Source: a virus
Length of the DNA stretch: 43,927 nt
Strand: one strand, 5' to 3'
IMG/VR virus record: IMGVR_UViG_3300032046_000059
Location: 1-43,927 of that record
Part shown: in pieces, positions 20,967-29,110 of the stretch
Numbering within the stretch: position 1 is the first letter of the stretch
Layout: each line of letters starts with the position of its first letter
The notes under the pieces: model-generated
What the model saw: only the letters and a program-made list of their open reading frames with translations
What the model was told of the DNA's origin: nothing
Databases searched by the model: none
Translations under genes and position numbers: made by a program

Positions 20967-22004
20967 ATGCCCCGCGTCGCCTCCGTCCACATCTACAAAC
21001 GCGGCAAGGTCTGGTACGCCGACGTCCGACACCAGGGGCGGCGGTTCACCCGGTCCCTCGGCGTCCAGACCAAAGAGGCCGCGCTCGAGTACCGCCGCCA
21101 GATCGAGAAGGCCCTCGCCGAGGGTCGCCCGCCGGACCTCAGCGCGCGCGTCTCGCTCGCCGCCCTCGTCGCCGCGTACCTCGACGCCTGCCGCGAGTAC
21201 AACGTCCCCCGCACCGCGAACCTCAAGGCCGCCCACCTCCGCGCGTTCGTCGAGGCCGTCGGGAACATCCCGGCCGGCCACGTCACCCGCGCCGACGTCG
21301 ACCGCCACCTCGCGCGGCGCCGGGCCGACGCCGGCGGCTCCCCCTTCGTCTACAACCGCGAGCTCGCGACGCTCCGCCACTTCTTCAACGTCGCCCTTCG
21401 CGAGGGCGTCGTAAGTATGAACCCCGCGGCCGGCCTGCGGTCCCTCCCCGAGCCGCGCCGCGCCGTCGTCATCCCGGCCGAGGCCGACATTCTCCGCTTC
21501 CTGGGCTGGTGCCGCGAGCACGACGCCCTGCTCTATGACCTCGGCGTCGTCGCCTTCTACACCGGCCTCCGCCGCGGCGACGTCTTTGAACTCAAGGGCG
21601 AGTCGTACGACGCGAGTCGGCGCGTCCTCGCCGTCGCGATGTCGAAGCGGCGGCGGGAGAAGGTGGTTTACATCCCCGTCGAGGAGCCGGCCCTCGTCGC
21701 GGTCCTGACGCGGCTCGTGGGCCGATACGGCGCCGGCTACCTCTTTCCGGGCCGCGGCGCCCCCTACGTCAACGACATCCGCCGGCGGTGGCGCCGGGCG
21801 ACGGCGGCAACGGGCGTGTCGTTCGGCTTCCGCCAGTTCCGCCACTACTTCGCGACGTACCTCCTCGCGCACGGCGCCGACGTGAACACCGTCCGCGACC
21901 TCCTGGGCCACACGAACATCGCGACGACGGCGCGCTACCTGGAGGTCGTCGGCCAGCTCAAGCGCGCCGCGATCGCGAAGCTCCCCCCCGTCTCCCCGTT
22001 GTAG
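20967..22004 (+). CDS. int: Tyrosine integrase
   Basis: 345 residues. N-terminal arm-type domain (about 1-60, HIYKRGKVWYADVRHQGR), SAM-like core-binding domain (about 65-160) and catalytic domain from about 165. Catalytic residues: Arg in TGLRRGD (about 199), Lys in MSKRRREKVVYIP, then FRQFRHYFAT, His in LLGHTN (about 313) and Tyr in TTARYLEV (about 323). In the second box the usual His of HxLRH is Arg (RQFRH), a known variation. It recombines attP with the host tRNA-Thr site. The attP core lies 120 bases after its stop, as usual. It follows the propeller-like gene by 3 bases, with a weak ribosome site. Confidence 0.95.
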   Translation: MPRVASVHIYKRGKVWYADVRHQGRRFTRSLGVQTKEAALEYRRQIEKALAEGRPPDLSARVSLAALVAAYLDACREYNVPRTANLKAAHLRAFVEAVGNIPAGHVTRADVDRHLARRRADAGGSPFVYNRELATLRHFFNVALREGVVSMNPAAGLRSLPEPRRAVVIPAEADILRFLGWCREHDALLYDLGVVAFYTGLRRGDVFELKGESYDASRRVLAVAMSKRRREKVVYIPVEEPALVAVLTRLVGRYGAGYLFPGRGAPYVNDIRRRWRRATAATGVSFGFRQFRHYFATYLLAHGADVNTVRDLLGHTNIATTARYLEVVGQLKRAAIAKLPPVSPL

Positions 22005-22008
22005 CCAC

Positions 22009-22037
22009 TTGACCGTTTTGGCCGCTTATGATACGCT
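22009..22037 (+). promoter_or_regulatory. Promoter-like box upstream of attP
   Basis: TTGACC at 22009-22014, 17 bases, TACGCT at 22032-22037, ending CTTATGATACGCT exactly as at the cro promoter. It points toward attP and a strong terminator, so in the free phage it would make an RNA of about 160 bases with no gene. In the prophage it would point out of the phage into host DNA past the tRNA 3' end. Confidence 0.5.
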
Positions 22038-22123
22038 CTCTCGCCCGAAACAACTTGACGGAACGCCGCCGCGCTAAACGAGTTAAGGGATGGCGGGGGT
22101 TAGACGTGAACGACCCGTCTCGG

Positions 22124-22165
22124 TTTGTAATCAGCAGGTCGTGGGTCCGAGTCCCACCGCCGGCT
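22124..22165 (+). other. attP core: 3' half of tRNA-Thr(TGT)
   Basis: From the anticodon loop TTTGTAA (22124-22130) this reads as the 3' half of a bacterial tRNA-Thr: TCAGC stem, T-arm GTGGG-TCCGAGT-CCCAC (22141-22157), acceptor CGCCGGC. The preceding bases do not pair with the anticodon stem, and no 5' half is present. A phage carrying the 3' half of a tRNA next to its integrase gene uses it as attachment core, rebuilding the tRNA on integration. Confidence 0.82.
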
Positions 22166-22179
22166 TACCAGCATTAGAA

Positions 22180-22207
22180 AAAACGCCGCCCCGAAAGGCG
22201 GCGTTTT
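22180..22207. terminator. Strong bidirectional terminator beside attP
   Basis: AAAACGCCGCC pairs with GGCGGCGTTTT around a CCGAAA loop: a classic rho-independent terminator working on both strands. It lies 14 bases after the tRNA 3' half, so after integration it would end transcription of the rebuilt tRNA-Thr, and it stops late leftward transcripts from the other side only if they pass 22258. Confidence 0.85.
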
Positions 22208-22208
22208 A

Positions 22209-22230
22209 ATTTGTAGCTCATTTGTAGCTC
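22209..22230. repeat. Tandem 11-bp repeat ATTTGTAGCTC
   Basis: Two exact copies of ATTTGTAGCTC in tandem, 44 bases past the attP core. Short direct repeats flanking the core are typical arm-type binding sites for tyrosine integrases. A role in integrase or excisionase binding is likely but unproven. Confidence 0.6.
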
Positions 22231-22257
22231 AAAGGCGGCCACCTGCCGCCGGATGCG

Positions 22258-22431
22258 TTAGGTGAGTATAGCCGGGTCGCCTATAACCGCGCCCGACTTC
22301 TCCCGCCAGTAGGTCAACACCGCGCCGTCGTTGCGGACGAACACAATCCAGTCGCCCGTTTCCGGCTCGAGCCAACCCTTAAAGCCGGTCGATTCCGGGT
22401 GTTGATAACGACCTACGTCTATCCGGGGCAT
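22258..22431 (-). CDS. Hypothetical protein, 57 aa
   Basis: 57 residues from ATG 22431 with a near-perfect AAAGGAGGTGG site. Sequence: MPRIDVGRYQHPESTGFKG, then WLEPETGDWIVFVRNDGA and YWREKSGAVIG: a small beta-rich protein. No family recognised. It is the last gene of the leftward late operon, next to attP. Confidence 0.65.
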   Translation of the reverse strand: MPRIDVGRYQHPESTGFKGWLEPETGDWIVFVRNDGAVLTYWREKSGAVIGDPAILT

Positions 22432-22449
22432 TTAGCCACCTCCTTTCGG

Positions 22450-23124
22450 TTATTTAATCGTTATCGTGGCCGCGGCGCCGAACGTCCAGCCGTGGTTTCC
22501 CGCGCCGGCGAAGCCGCGAACCCCTACGTTCTTATAAACGTCCGCGCCGAACGTCGCGCCGCCGGCAACCGACACCGGCCCGAGCGGGTCCACGAGGGCG
22601 CCGGCGCCGATACGGGCTGGCCCGATTTTCACGACATCCACACCGGCCAATATCCCCGGCCCGAACTTATCGGCCGCCGACAACCCGACGCCAACGATAG
22701 GGTCCACGCCGAGCGCGAACAGCGCGGGGCGCTTAAAATAGACCTGCGCCGCGTGGCCCTCCTCGGTAACTACCTGGCCGCCGGGGAGGATGCCGATTTT
22801 CACCGTCGGCTCGCCGTGGGTCTCGACCTCTACGACTTTACTCCCCGCCGGGAAGCCCTTCGTCTCCTCGCCGGCTTTGGACCGGCGGAGGGGGTTTTCA
22901 ATCAGCGGCGTCTCCTCCACGGGGGCGACGGACCATCCCGGCGGGGCGCCCTGTGTCGACGCCCCGCCTTTGCCAACCGAAGAAGAAGCCGCGTTTTTAT
23001 GACAGCCGCGCGCGCCGAGCCATATAGCTCCGGCGATGACCGCGAGGATGACGAGGGCGACGATGAGCCACTTGACGAACGTCATCGCCGTTTTTAATCG
23101 GTCTAAGAATTCCTTGAGGGCCAT
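22450..23124 (-). CDS. Membrane-anchored lysis-region protein, 224 aa
   Basis: 224 residues. One membrane helix (residues about 17-38, VKWLIVALVILAVIAGAIWLG) is followed by a Cys and a Ser/Gly/Pro-rich linker. A charged domain (GSKVVEVETHGEPTVKIG) and a Gly/Ala/Val-rich beta end (GPVSVAGGATFGADV, FAGAGNHGWTFGAAATI) complete it. It lies directly after the endolysin. The single anchor plus periplasmic body could be a spanin-like or envelope protein, but no spanin hallmark (coiled coil) is visible. Role uncertain. Confidence 0.6.
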   Translation of the reverse strand: MALKEFLDRLKTAMTFVKWLIVALVILAVIAGAIWLGARGCHKNAASSSVGKGGASTQGAPPGWSVAPVEETPLIENPLRRSKAGEETKGFPAGSKVVEVETHGEPTVKIGILPGGQVVTEEGHAAQVYFKRPALFALGVDPIVGVGLSAADKFGPGILAGVDVVKIGPARIGAGALVDPLGPVSVAGGATFGADVYKNVGVRGFAGAGNHGWTFGAAATITIK

Positions 23125-23125
23125 T

Positions 23126-23710
23126 CTATACCACCTGCTTTTTAGCCCACGCCTCGCGCGCGGCGAGGCCCGGGCGGTAGTGCCACGGTTCCACGGCGAA
23201 GGGAGTTTTCAACCCGGCGGCTTTTAGTTTCTCGTCCACGACCGCCTTCGGGATAACGGGCGTCCACGTTTTCCCGGTGTCGGTCCGGCAGATGTCGATA
23301 GCCATATACCAGTGCCCGAGGGCGTCAACGCTGTCCAAAGCGCCGCGGGGGTCGGCGAACTCGCCCTCGCCCCACGTCGTGCCGAGGGGCCGGAAGAAGC
23401 CGCCGGTAACGATACGGCCGGTCGTGAAGGGCACGCCGTCCCTCGCCGCGCGGTCCCGCGCCCACTTGTCCAGCAGCCGCGACGCCGCGAGGAGGCACTT
23501 AATCGTTAGGGGATGGCCGACGTGCGGGACTTCGGGCGGCCATACCTCGGCCGGGACCAGGAGGGCGCCGGGCCACTCTATCTGCTTCGCCGCCGCGGCC
23601 TCGTAGGTAGTAAGGCCGAGGTTGCCGAAGTGGACGGCGCCGAGGCGCGTCGGGATGAGGACGCCGATTATATCCTTCGGCGCGGCCGTTCGCCAGTTGA
23701 CCGTCATCAT
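23126..23710 (-). CDS. M15-type peptidoglycan peptidase (endolysin)
   Basis: About 194 residues from ATG 23710, whose ATGATG overlaps the holin stop. Zinc-peptidase signatures of the VanY/M15 group: SVDALGHWYMAIDICR (His and Asp ligands) and, near the end, AVEPWHYRPG (catalytic Glu and third His). The N-terminal 110 residues include TYEAAAAKQIEWPGALL and HVGHPLTIKCLLAASRLLDKWA, the pre-catalytic helices. It should cut the peptide stems of the host wall at lysis. The preceding two small membrane proteins are the probable holins. No export signal is seen, which fits holin-dependent release. Confidence 0.78.
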   Translation of the reverse strand: MMTVNWRTAAPKDIIGVLIPTRLGAVHFGNLGLTTYEAAAAKQIEWPGALLVPAEVWPPEVPHVGHPLTIKCLLAASRLLDKWARDRAARDGVPFTTGRIVTGGFFRPLGTTWGEGEFADPRGALDSVDALGHWYMAIDICRTDTGKTWTPVIPKAVVDEKLKAAGLKTPFAVEPWHYRPGLAAREAWAKKQVV

Positions 23711-24060
23711 TTCCCCCACGGCAGCCGGATGTTCGCGCCGAACCAGTTCACGACGCGGGGCAGCCGGTCCGCGACGTTCTTCCCCGCGAAGCCGAGCAGC
23801 GCCGCGATGGGGAAGTTAATCGCGGGGATAACTACGCCGTCCAGGAACGCCCACTTGCGCGCCGCAACCTTGAGGACCTCGGGCGCAGCGTGGACGTAGA
23901 GGACGTAGAGCAGGACGGCGCCGAGGGCGCCCCAGAGCAGGTTGCGCCATTCCGCGAGGGCGTACTCGACGAAGCCGAGGAACTTAACGGACGACAGTTC
24001 CCGCTGGTAGCGCGTCAGCCAGTAGAGGGCGACGCCGATTGTTAGGGCGAGCCAAATCAT
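23707..24060 (-). CDS. Holin-like membrane protein
   Basis: 117 residues with an N-terminal membrane helix (IWLALTIGVALYWLTRY), a second (LLWGALGAVLLYVLYVHAA) and a third weakly hydrophobic one (VIPAINFPIAALLGFAG). Small, multi-helix and immediately upstream of the endolysin: typical of a holin or holin-like protein that times lysis. The C-terminus is short and basic. Coupled to the endolysin by overlap. Confidence 0.68.
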   Translation of the reverse strand: MIWLALTIGVALYWLTRYQRELSSVKFLGFVEYALAEWRNLLWGALGAVLLYVLYVHAAPEVLKVAARKWAFLDGVVIPAINFPIAALLGFAGKNVADRLPRVVNWFGANIRLPWGK

Positions 24061-24069
24061 AGTGCCTCC

Positions 24070-24306
24070 TTAGTGAATAAAGCCGAACGCCTTCCAAATT
24101 TTGGGGCCGACGGCGCCCCCCATGAACGACGCGATGACGGCAAGGGTTATCAAAATCTTCACGACGCGGAGGTCGCTTTTCACCGCGGCGAATTGGTCCT
24201 GGCCGCCGCGTAAACGGGCTTCGTGGTCGGCGACGTCGCCGCGGAGGTCATGGACCTCGCGACATAACCCCGAGTGCTCGCGGCAGATGCTGTTGGGTTC
24301 GGTCAT
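24070..24306 (-). CDS. XhlA-like hemolysin/holin accessory protein
   Basis: 78 residues: an acidic, helical N-terminus (REVHDLRGDVADHEARLRGG, QFAAVKSDLRVVKIL) and a single C-terminal membrane helix (LITLAVIASFMGGAVGP). This is the layout of XhlA-type proteins that help lysis with a holin. It overlaps by 4 bases a 10-residue ORF (24335-24303) that joins it to the fibre gene, suggesting a coupling leader. Lysis-module position supports it. Confidence 0.62.
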   Translation of the reverse strand: MTEPNSICREHSGLCREVHDLRGDVADHEARLRGGQDQFAAVKSDLRVVKILITLAVIASFMGGAVGPKIWKAFGFIH

Positions 24307-24334
24307 ACGGCCTCGCTTTCGGGTTCGTTATCCA

Positions 24335-25210
24335 TTACGCCAACCCCCGGATGATGTAGCCCGTCAGCGTTACGGCGGCGTCCGTGGCGCCGCCGCCGGC
24401 CGCCCCGATCTGAACGTGGACGGGCTGGTCGATTAGGCCGGCCGCCCCGGCCGGCGAGAAGTTGGTCGTGGGCCCGAGCGCCGCGCCGGGTAAAGCTACG
24501 TTCAAGGCCGTGGCGGCGCCGGCTACTCTTGCCGTTGCGGTTGTTATCCCCGCCCCAACGACACGCGCCGCGATCGTCATCTTGCACAGGAGGGCGTCGA
24601 CGGGGCAGGTCCACAGCTCGTACGGAACGCCCTGGTGTAACATCAGCACCGGCCCGACCGGAACGACCCCCAAATAGAAGAACGTCCACGACACGAGGCC
24701 GTACTGGCCGAACCGCGAGCGGTACGGGCGGTTGAAGTTGTAAGACCAGACGCCTCCCGATTTAGTCGCCACGCACAGCCGCACCCACCCCGCCGCCTCG
24801 GTTTGAGCGATTCCCGAGACGTTGACTTCGTACGAGTCGGCGCGCTGACTGTTGTAAGCGCTGGCGGTTTTAATCGCCGCCCGGGCGCCGGCGTACGCCC
24901 AGATGTGGCGGATGGCGACGTAGTTCGGGCCGCCGGTCGTATCCACGCAGGCGACGTTGTCGACGTCGACCGGGACGTAGATCAGGTACTTGTCCATATC
25001 GCGGGCGATGCCGGCGCGGACCATGAACGTGTCGGGGTTGGTGCCGTTATTGACGCTTAGTCCCTCATTGATGACGGCGTAGATCGACCAGTGCTCGCGG
25101 CCGTGGAGGCGGTCGTCCTCGGCGGCGGCGTTCGCGTCGCGGAGGTAATCGTCGTTTAGAATCCAGTCGCCCAGGAAAAAGGCGTCGTTCACGTTGGTGC
25201 GGTTAACCAT
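24335..25210 (-). CDS. Tail fibre/baseplate structural protein, 291 aa
   Basis: 291 residues. The N-terminus (NRTNVNDAFFLGDWILNDDY) resembles baseplate-attachment segments; the middle is aromatic-rich beta (GVWSYNFNRPYRSRFGQYG, VSWTFFYLGVVPVGPVLM); the end is Ala/Gly-rich with short beta repeats. No enzymatic motif. It is encoded after the large LamG-bearing tail protein and before lysis genes, the usual place for a distal fibre or tip protein. Confidence 0.6.
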   Translation of the reverse strand: MVNRTNVNDAFFLGDWILNDDYLRDANAAAEDDRLHGREHWSIYAVINEGLSVNNGTNPDTFMVRAGIARDMDKYLIYVPVDVDNVACVDTTGGPNYVAIRHIWAYAGARAAIKTASAYNSQRADSYEVNVSGIAQTEAAGWVRLCVATKSGGVWSYNFNRPYRSRFGQYGLVSWTFFYLGVVPVGPVLMLHQGVPYELWTCPVDALLCKMTIAARVVGAGITTATARVAGAATALNVALPGAALGPTTNFSPAGAAGLIDQPVHVQIGAAGGGATDAAVTLTGYIIRGLA

Positions 25211-25219
25211 AGCGGCCTC

Positions 25220-27163
25220 CTACCAGTACCGGATGTCGTCGGCGTAAAGGTCCACGTTGATGCCCTTGCAGCAGAACCCCCACCGCTGGGCCGTCGCGAT
25301 CGCGACGCCGATGTCGGTGCGGTTTTCCAGGACCGTCCCGTCGACGATGAGGGTGAGGTACTTATCCTCCAGCGTTACCTGGACGCGGCGGTACGCGGCG
25401 GCCATGTCCACGCCGACGGCCGTCGGCCCCAGCAACACGTTCCACGCCGCGCCGTCGAAGTAATAAACCGTGTACGTGGATGCCGGCGTCGTCGCGAAGC
25501 CGATGAAGTACCCCTTGTTCGTCGCCTCGTCGTAACGGAGCGCGACGCCGGCGAAGCCGGTCCCGGCCACCAGGACGTCGATTTTAAGCTGGGCGTCGAC
25601 GTAGATGTCGCGCTCGCGGAAGAGGAGCGGCGACGCGAGCGTCAACTTCGGGACGCAGACGCGGGGCACGCCGCCGCCGGCGCCGTTCGAGGCGTCGCCC
25701 CACAGCGCCGCGAGGGCGGTATACGTCCACACCGGCGCGGCGTCGCCGTACGTATCGTAGAGGTCCGTCACGGCCCCCGGCAGCGTCGCCCGGTTAAAGT
25801 TGTCGTCCCACAGCCACGCCGCGACGGTGGCGGAGTACGCCTTGGCCCGGGCGCGGTACGTGATGGGCAACGTCGCGAGCTGGTTCAGGAGCCAGCCGCA
25901 GACCTGCGCGGCTTTCAACGCCGCGACGATGTTGATAAGCTCCTGGGCCTCGACGGCGGTGGGGATGCGGCTCAGGACGACGCCGAACGACAGGAGGTCC
26001 AACTCGCATAACCCCCAGCGGTCGCCGAGCGACCAGGTATCCGCCGCGGCGGTGCCGTTCTCGATGCGGTCCTTGTAGTACTCGTCGATGCGGGTCACGG
26101 ATAGGACGGGGACGTACGTCGCGCCCTTCACGTTCAGCGCGTCGGTGAGGGCCTTGACCGTGAGCGCGGCCGCGGCCGTCTGCCACGCGGTCAAGAGGCG
26201 GGTGCGGTACGCCGGGTCCGACTCGCCGGCCGTCCGGGCGACGTTCAAAAGCGCGCCCCAGGCGTCGAGCTCCGCGGTGCGGGCGCGCGGTAGGAAGATC
26301 GCGTCGTAGACGCGGTTGGCGGCGGTCTGAAGGCATTTCGGCGTAGGGACCTTGCCCGCGATCCACGTCGGCCCGTTGGTCAACGTCCCGTCGGCGCCGG
26401 TGGGCGACGCGTCGTCCGTCACCAGTCCAGTCCCTTCGTCGAAGCGCCAGTACCCGCGGAGTTGGTAGGCGTAGGCCTCGGCGGTCGCGAGGGCCTCCGC
26501 GTCGAGGTAGAACCCCGCGCCGGCGGCATAGAGTTCCGTCACCTCGGCGGCCGAGAGGACCTTACCCCATACCCGGCATTCGTCCAGCCGTCCCTTGAAC
26601 GGCGTCGCGCCCCCCGTTTCCTGGCCCCAGTTCCACGCGGCCGCGGAGGCCGCCAGCGGCCCGCCGCCGTCCACGACGACGGCCGCGGTGTTGGCGCCGT
26701 TGACGTAAATAAACCCGGCGCGGGTGGCGCTGTTAAAGGTCGCGACGACGTGGTTCCACTGGTTGGAGGGGAACGTGTTGATGGGCGACGTGATCGTGAC
26801 GCCGGCGAGGGGCGTGAACCGCAAACAGTTGACGACGCCGCCGGCGCCCGTCTCCAGTTGATAAACGTCCACGCCCTTGGAGCAGATGACGTCCACGTCC
26901 GCGCCGACGTTCTCCCAGTAAACCCAGGCCTCGACGCTGATTTCGTTTATGATGTTGAGGCCGGTATTCGCGCCCCAGGCGGCGTCGTGGGGAACGTTGA
27001 CGAAGTCGTCGACGCCATCGAAGTGGACGGCGTAGCCGGCGGCGTCGACGCCCAACTCCCGCCGGACCGCCTCCGCCCACGCCCTTAAAACCGTCCGCGC
27101 CGTGTCCGCGAACGGGAGCTTGTTATACAGCGCGTTGAAAGTCTGTATGAATCGAGGGGGCAT
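25220..27163 (-). CDS. Tail protein I-like protein with inserted LamG domain
   Basis: 647 residues. The start (FIQTFNALYNKLPFADTART) and a middle block (CLQTAANRVYDAIFLPRART, YRTRLLTAWQTAAAALTVKAL) resemble gpI/YmfQ-type baseplate proteins. Between them (about 45-240) lies a LamG/concanavalin-like sandwich: YAVHFDGVDDFVNVPHDA, NEISVEAWVYW, NQWNHVVATFN, FKGRLDECRVWGKVLS. A second sandwich-like domain closes the protein (about 440-647, DAQLKIDVLVAGTGFAGVAL, YADDIRYW). So one baseplate protein carries two probable glycan-binding domains and may serve as receptor binder. It overlaps the J-like gene by one base. Confidence 0.7.
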   Translation of the reverse strand: MPPRFIQTFNALYNKLPFADTARTVLRAWAEAVRRELGVDAAGYAVHFDGVDDFVNVPHDAAWGANTGLNIINEISVEAWVYWENVGADVDVICSKGVDVYQLETGAGGVVNCLRFTPLAGVTITSPINTFPSNQWNHVVATFNSATRAGFIYVNGANTAAVVVDGGGPLAASAAAWNWGQETGGATPFKGRLDECRVWGKVLSAAEVTELYAAGAGFYLDAEALATAEAYAYQLRGYWRFDEGTGLVTDDASPTGADGTLTNGPTWIAGKVPTPKCLQTAANRVYDAIFLPRARTAELDAWGALLNVARTAGESDPAYRTRLLTAWQTAAAALTVKALTDALNVKGATYVPVLSVTRIDEYYKDRIENGTAAADTWSLGDRWGLCELDLLSFGVVLSRIPTAVEAQELINIVAALKAAQVCGWLLNQLATLPITYRARAKAYSATVAAWLWDDNFNRATLPGAVTDLYDTYGDAAPVWTYTALAALWGDASNGAGGGVPRVCVPKLTLASPLLFRERDIYVDAQLKIDVLVAGTGFAGVALRYDEATNKGYFIGFATTPASTYTVYYFDGAAWNVLLGPTAVGVDMAAAYRRVQVTLEDKYLTLIVDGTVLENRTDIGVAIATAQRWGFCCKGINVDLYADDIRYW

Positions 27164-27729
27164 TACGCCGTATCCTCCGCCGCCGCCAACAACTCTTCCT
27201 CGACGTCGCTGCGGGTGAGGACGCGGACGTCGATCGCGGCCACCTTGCGCGCGGCGTTGTCAAAGTACGCCTGGACGGCGATCACGTCGGCCGGGAGGGC
27301 GTCGCCGCCGTGGTAGAGAACGAGGAGGTCGATGGTGTTGACGCCTCTCCTCCCCGCGAAGCAGTACGCCTCGGTCACGCCGTCGAACTGCGTTATAGCC
27401 GTGTACTCGTACCAGCCGGCCGTCCCCAGCGAGCGCTCGCGGAACTTCGCGATGATCTGAAGCCGGGCCTGCCGCTCGGTCGGCGAATCCCACGTCAGCC
27501 CGAACACCTCGTACCAGTTCTTCAGCGCGGCGAGGTCGGCCGTCGCCGGCCATATCCCGGCGTAGACGAGGTAGAGGACCTTCCACGCCATCGAGAGGCC
27601 GAACGCCACGAGGCGCGCGAGGACGCGCTCGGGCGAGCCCTCGCTGAAGTTCGTCAGCGTCGGGATCGCGGTTTGGACGGCCGCCACGACGTCGTTGTAC
27701 ATTTCGGTCTCGGTTTTAAAGGTCGCCAT
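27163..27729 (-). CDS. Baseplate J-like / wedge protein, 188 aa
   Basis: 188 residues: EMYNDVVAAVQTAIP, TNFSEGSPERVLARLVA, WKVLYLVYAGIWPATADL, then LKNWYEVFGLTWDSPTE and a C-terminal domain with INTIDLLVLYHGGDALPADV-type strands. It follows the gpJ pattern (SEGSP..R, residues joining DLLVL) but is shorter than usual. A wedge protein of the baseplate; the neighbours W-like and I-like support the W-J-I order. Confidence 0.68.
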   Translation of the reverse strand: MATFKTETEMYNDVVAAVQTAIPTLTNFSEGSPERVLARLVAFGLSMAWKVLYLVYAGIWPATADLAALKNWYEVFGLTWDSPTERQARLQIIAKFRERSLGTAGWYEYTAITQFDGVTEAYCFAGRRGVNTIDLLVLYHGGDALPADVIAVQAYFDNAARKVAAIDVRVLTRSDVEEELLAAAEDTA

Positions 27730-28148
27730 TACGTACTCCTCATCGCGACGCTGATAAGCTCGCCCGTCAGCGCCGACTCCACGTTAAAACAGTATTCGTC
27801 GGCGACGTCGTCGTAGGTGACGCGGGCGGTCTCGGCCTTGACGCGGCGGTCGCGCTCCATCAGCCGCCGCCACTCGCGCTTGAGTTCCTTCAACGCGGGG
27901 CCGGCGCCGTCGCCCGGGACGCCGGCGTGAAGGTCAAAGATGTGGCCCCAGAACGGTTCGTAGAGGCGGCTGTACATCGGCGTGAGCAGTAACTCCTGGA
28001 GGTCGCGGCGGATGACGTCGTCGCCCTCGGCGGTGGCGAGCGACCCCTGGTTCTCGGGTCCGGCGGCGACCACGACCAGGTCCATAAGGTCGCTGCGGTC
28101 GAGGCCGACGAAGTCGATTTGGCGCAGCGTCACTACATTCCTCCCCAA
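27729..28148 (-). CDS. Baseplate gpW/gp25-like protein, 139 aa
   Basis: 139 residues: an N-terminal DFVGLDRSDLMDLVVVAAG, then AEGDDVIRRDLQELLLTPMY with the typical wedge spacing, PFWGHIF and KRDRRVKAETARV-like basic helix (written here RDRRVKAETARVTYDD). gp25/W family members share the ..VRqdL..LLlT..G pattern. Its place directly before J supports this. It probably nucleates sheath polymerisation at the baseplate. Confidence 0.6.
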   Translation of the reverse strand: MGRNVVTLRQIDFVGLDRSDLMDLVVVAAGPENQGSLATAEGDDVIRRDLQELLLTPMYSRLYEPFWGHIFDLHAGVPGDGAGPALKELKREWRRLMERDRRVKAETARVTYDDVADEYCFNVESALTGELISVAMRST

Positions 28149-29110
28149 CGCAACCCGAGCCGCTTGAATATCTGCTCGACGAGGGTCTTGTTATAGTTCA
28201 CGACGCTAAGGATAACGGAGATGTCGGGGCTGGCGCCGCCGCCTTCCCAACTCGCCGCGCCGTGCGTCCCGGATAACTGCGCGTCGATAGCCCCGACGGT
28301 GGGGGCCGCGCCACTATCTACATAGGACCCGGCGCCGTGGGCCGCGGTTACGGCGGCAGAAGCCGCAGCCGGGACGGCGTTGACCGTCGCCTCCAGCGCC
28401 AGCGGCGCAAGGGATGCCTCTTTGGCCACAGTCGCCTCTACCGCCCGCGAGGACACCGCCGCGTCGAGGTTCGCTAAGTCTGCGGGGGCGGCGCGGCTTG
28501 ATACCAGGGCGTCGAGGTTGTCCACCTTCGCCGCCCGCCCGGGCGTCCACGCCGCCGCGTCCGCGCGCGACGTTATTGCCCCGTCTATTCTCGCGCCCAG
28601 GAACGGAACGCCGTCGGATATAATCGCCGTCGCCGGGATGTCGTTGAGGACGCCCTTGTCGGCAGCGCGGGCCTGGACGTTCGCGCCCGAGAACGTGAGC
28701 TTGTCTGTTTGAGCTTTAACCAGGGCGACACTCGCGCCCGCAAACGGCGTCGCGTCGTTTAGGATAGCGGCTTGCGCGAGGTCGTTCAGCGCCCCCACCA
28801 TCTTGGAGTCGATGGTGAAATCCCGAACCTGTTTCTGGGCGATGGTGGAGATGACGTAGATGAACGCGCAACAATAGGATTTCCCCGCCTCGAAGCCATT
28901 GGCCGCCGACGCCGTGAAGTCTACCCGGTACTCGCCCGTCCGTTGCGCCCCTACCCGCCGCGTAACCGTCGGCGTCAATATCGCCGTATCGTTATCGGCT
29001 TCGAATATTTTAGCCGTCGGCAGCGCGTCGGCGTCGGACACCGCCCCCGTCGCCGGGATGTGGACGGCGAAGTTCAGCGTTACCGCGTTTTCTAAGATGT
29101 AGGTTGACAT
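28133..29110 (-). CDS. Repetitive fibre-like tail protein, 325 aa
   Basis: 325 residues. An N-terminal beta domain (AVTLNFAVHIPATGAV) is followed by Ala/Asp/Val-rich repeats (DAAAWTPGRAAKVDNLDALV, SSRAAPADLANLDAAVSSRA, VEATVAKEASLAPLALEATV), probably a trimeric coiled or beta rod, and a short C-terminal helix (VNYNKTLVEQIFKRLGLRW). Placed between baseplate genes. It overlaps the wedge gene by 16 bases. It is likely a fibre or spacer subunit; specificity unknown. Confidence 0.58.
   Translation of the reverse strand: MSTYILENAVTLNFAVHIPATGAVSDADALPTAKIFEADNDTAILTPTVTRRVGAQRTGEYRVDFTASAANGFEAGKSYCCAFIYVISTIAQKQVRDFTIDSKMVGALNDLAQAAILNDATPFAGASVALVKAQTDKLTFSGANVQARAADKGVLNDIPATAIISDGVPFLGARIDGAITSRADAAAWTPGRAAKVDNLDALVSSRAAPADLANLDAAVSSRAVEATVAKEASLAPLALEATVNAVPAAASAAVTAAHGAGSYVDSGAAPTVGAIDAQLSGTHGAASWEGGGASPDISVILSVVNYNKTLVEQIFKRLGLRWGGM

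Noticed and set aside
20952-21911. Long minus-strand ORF opposite the integrase
   Set aside because: Low-complexity Val/Glu/Ala/Gly shadow of the integrase third positions; no motif or ribosome site.
22090-22170. Complete phage tRNA-Thr gene
   Set aside because: Only the 3' half from the anticodon loop matches; the upstream bases do not pair as anticodon stem, D-arm or acceptor, so it is an attachment core.
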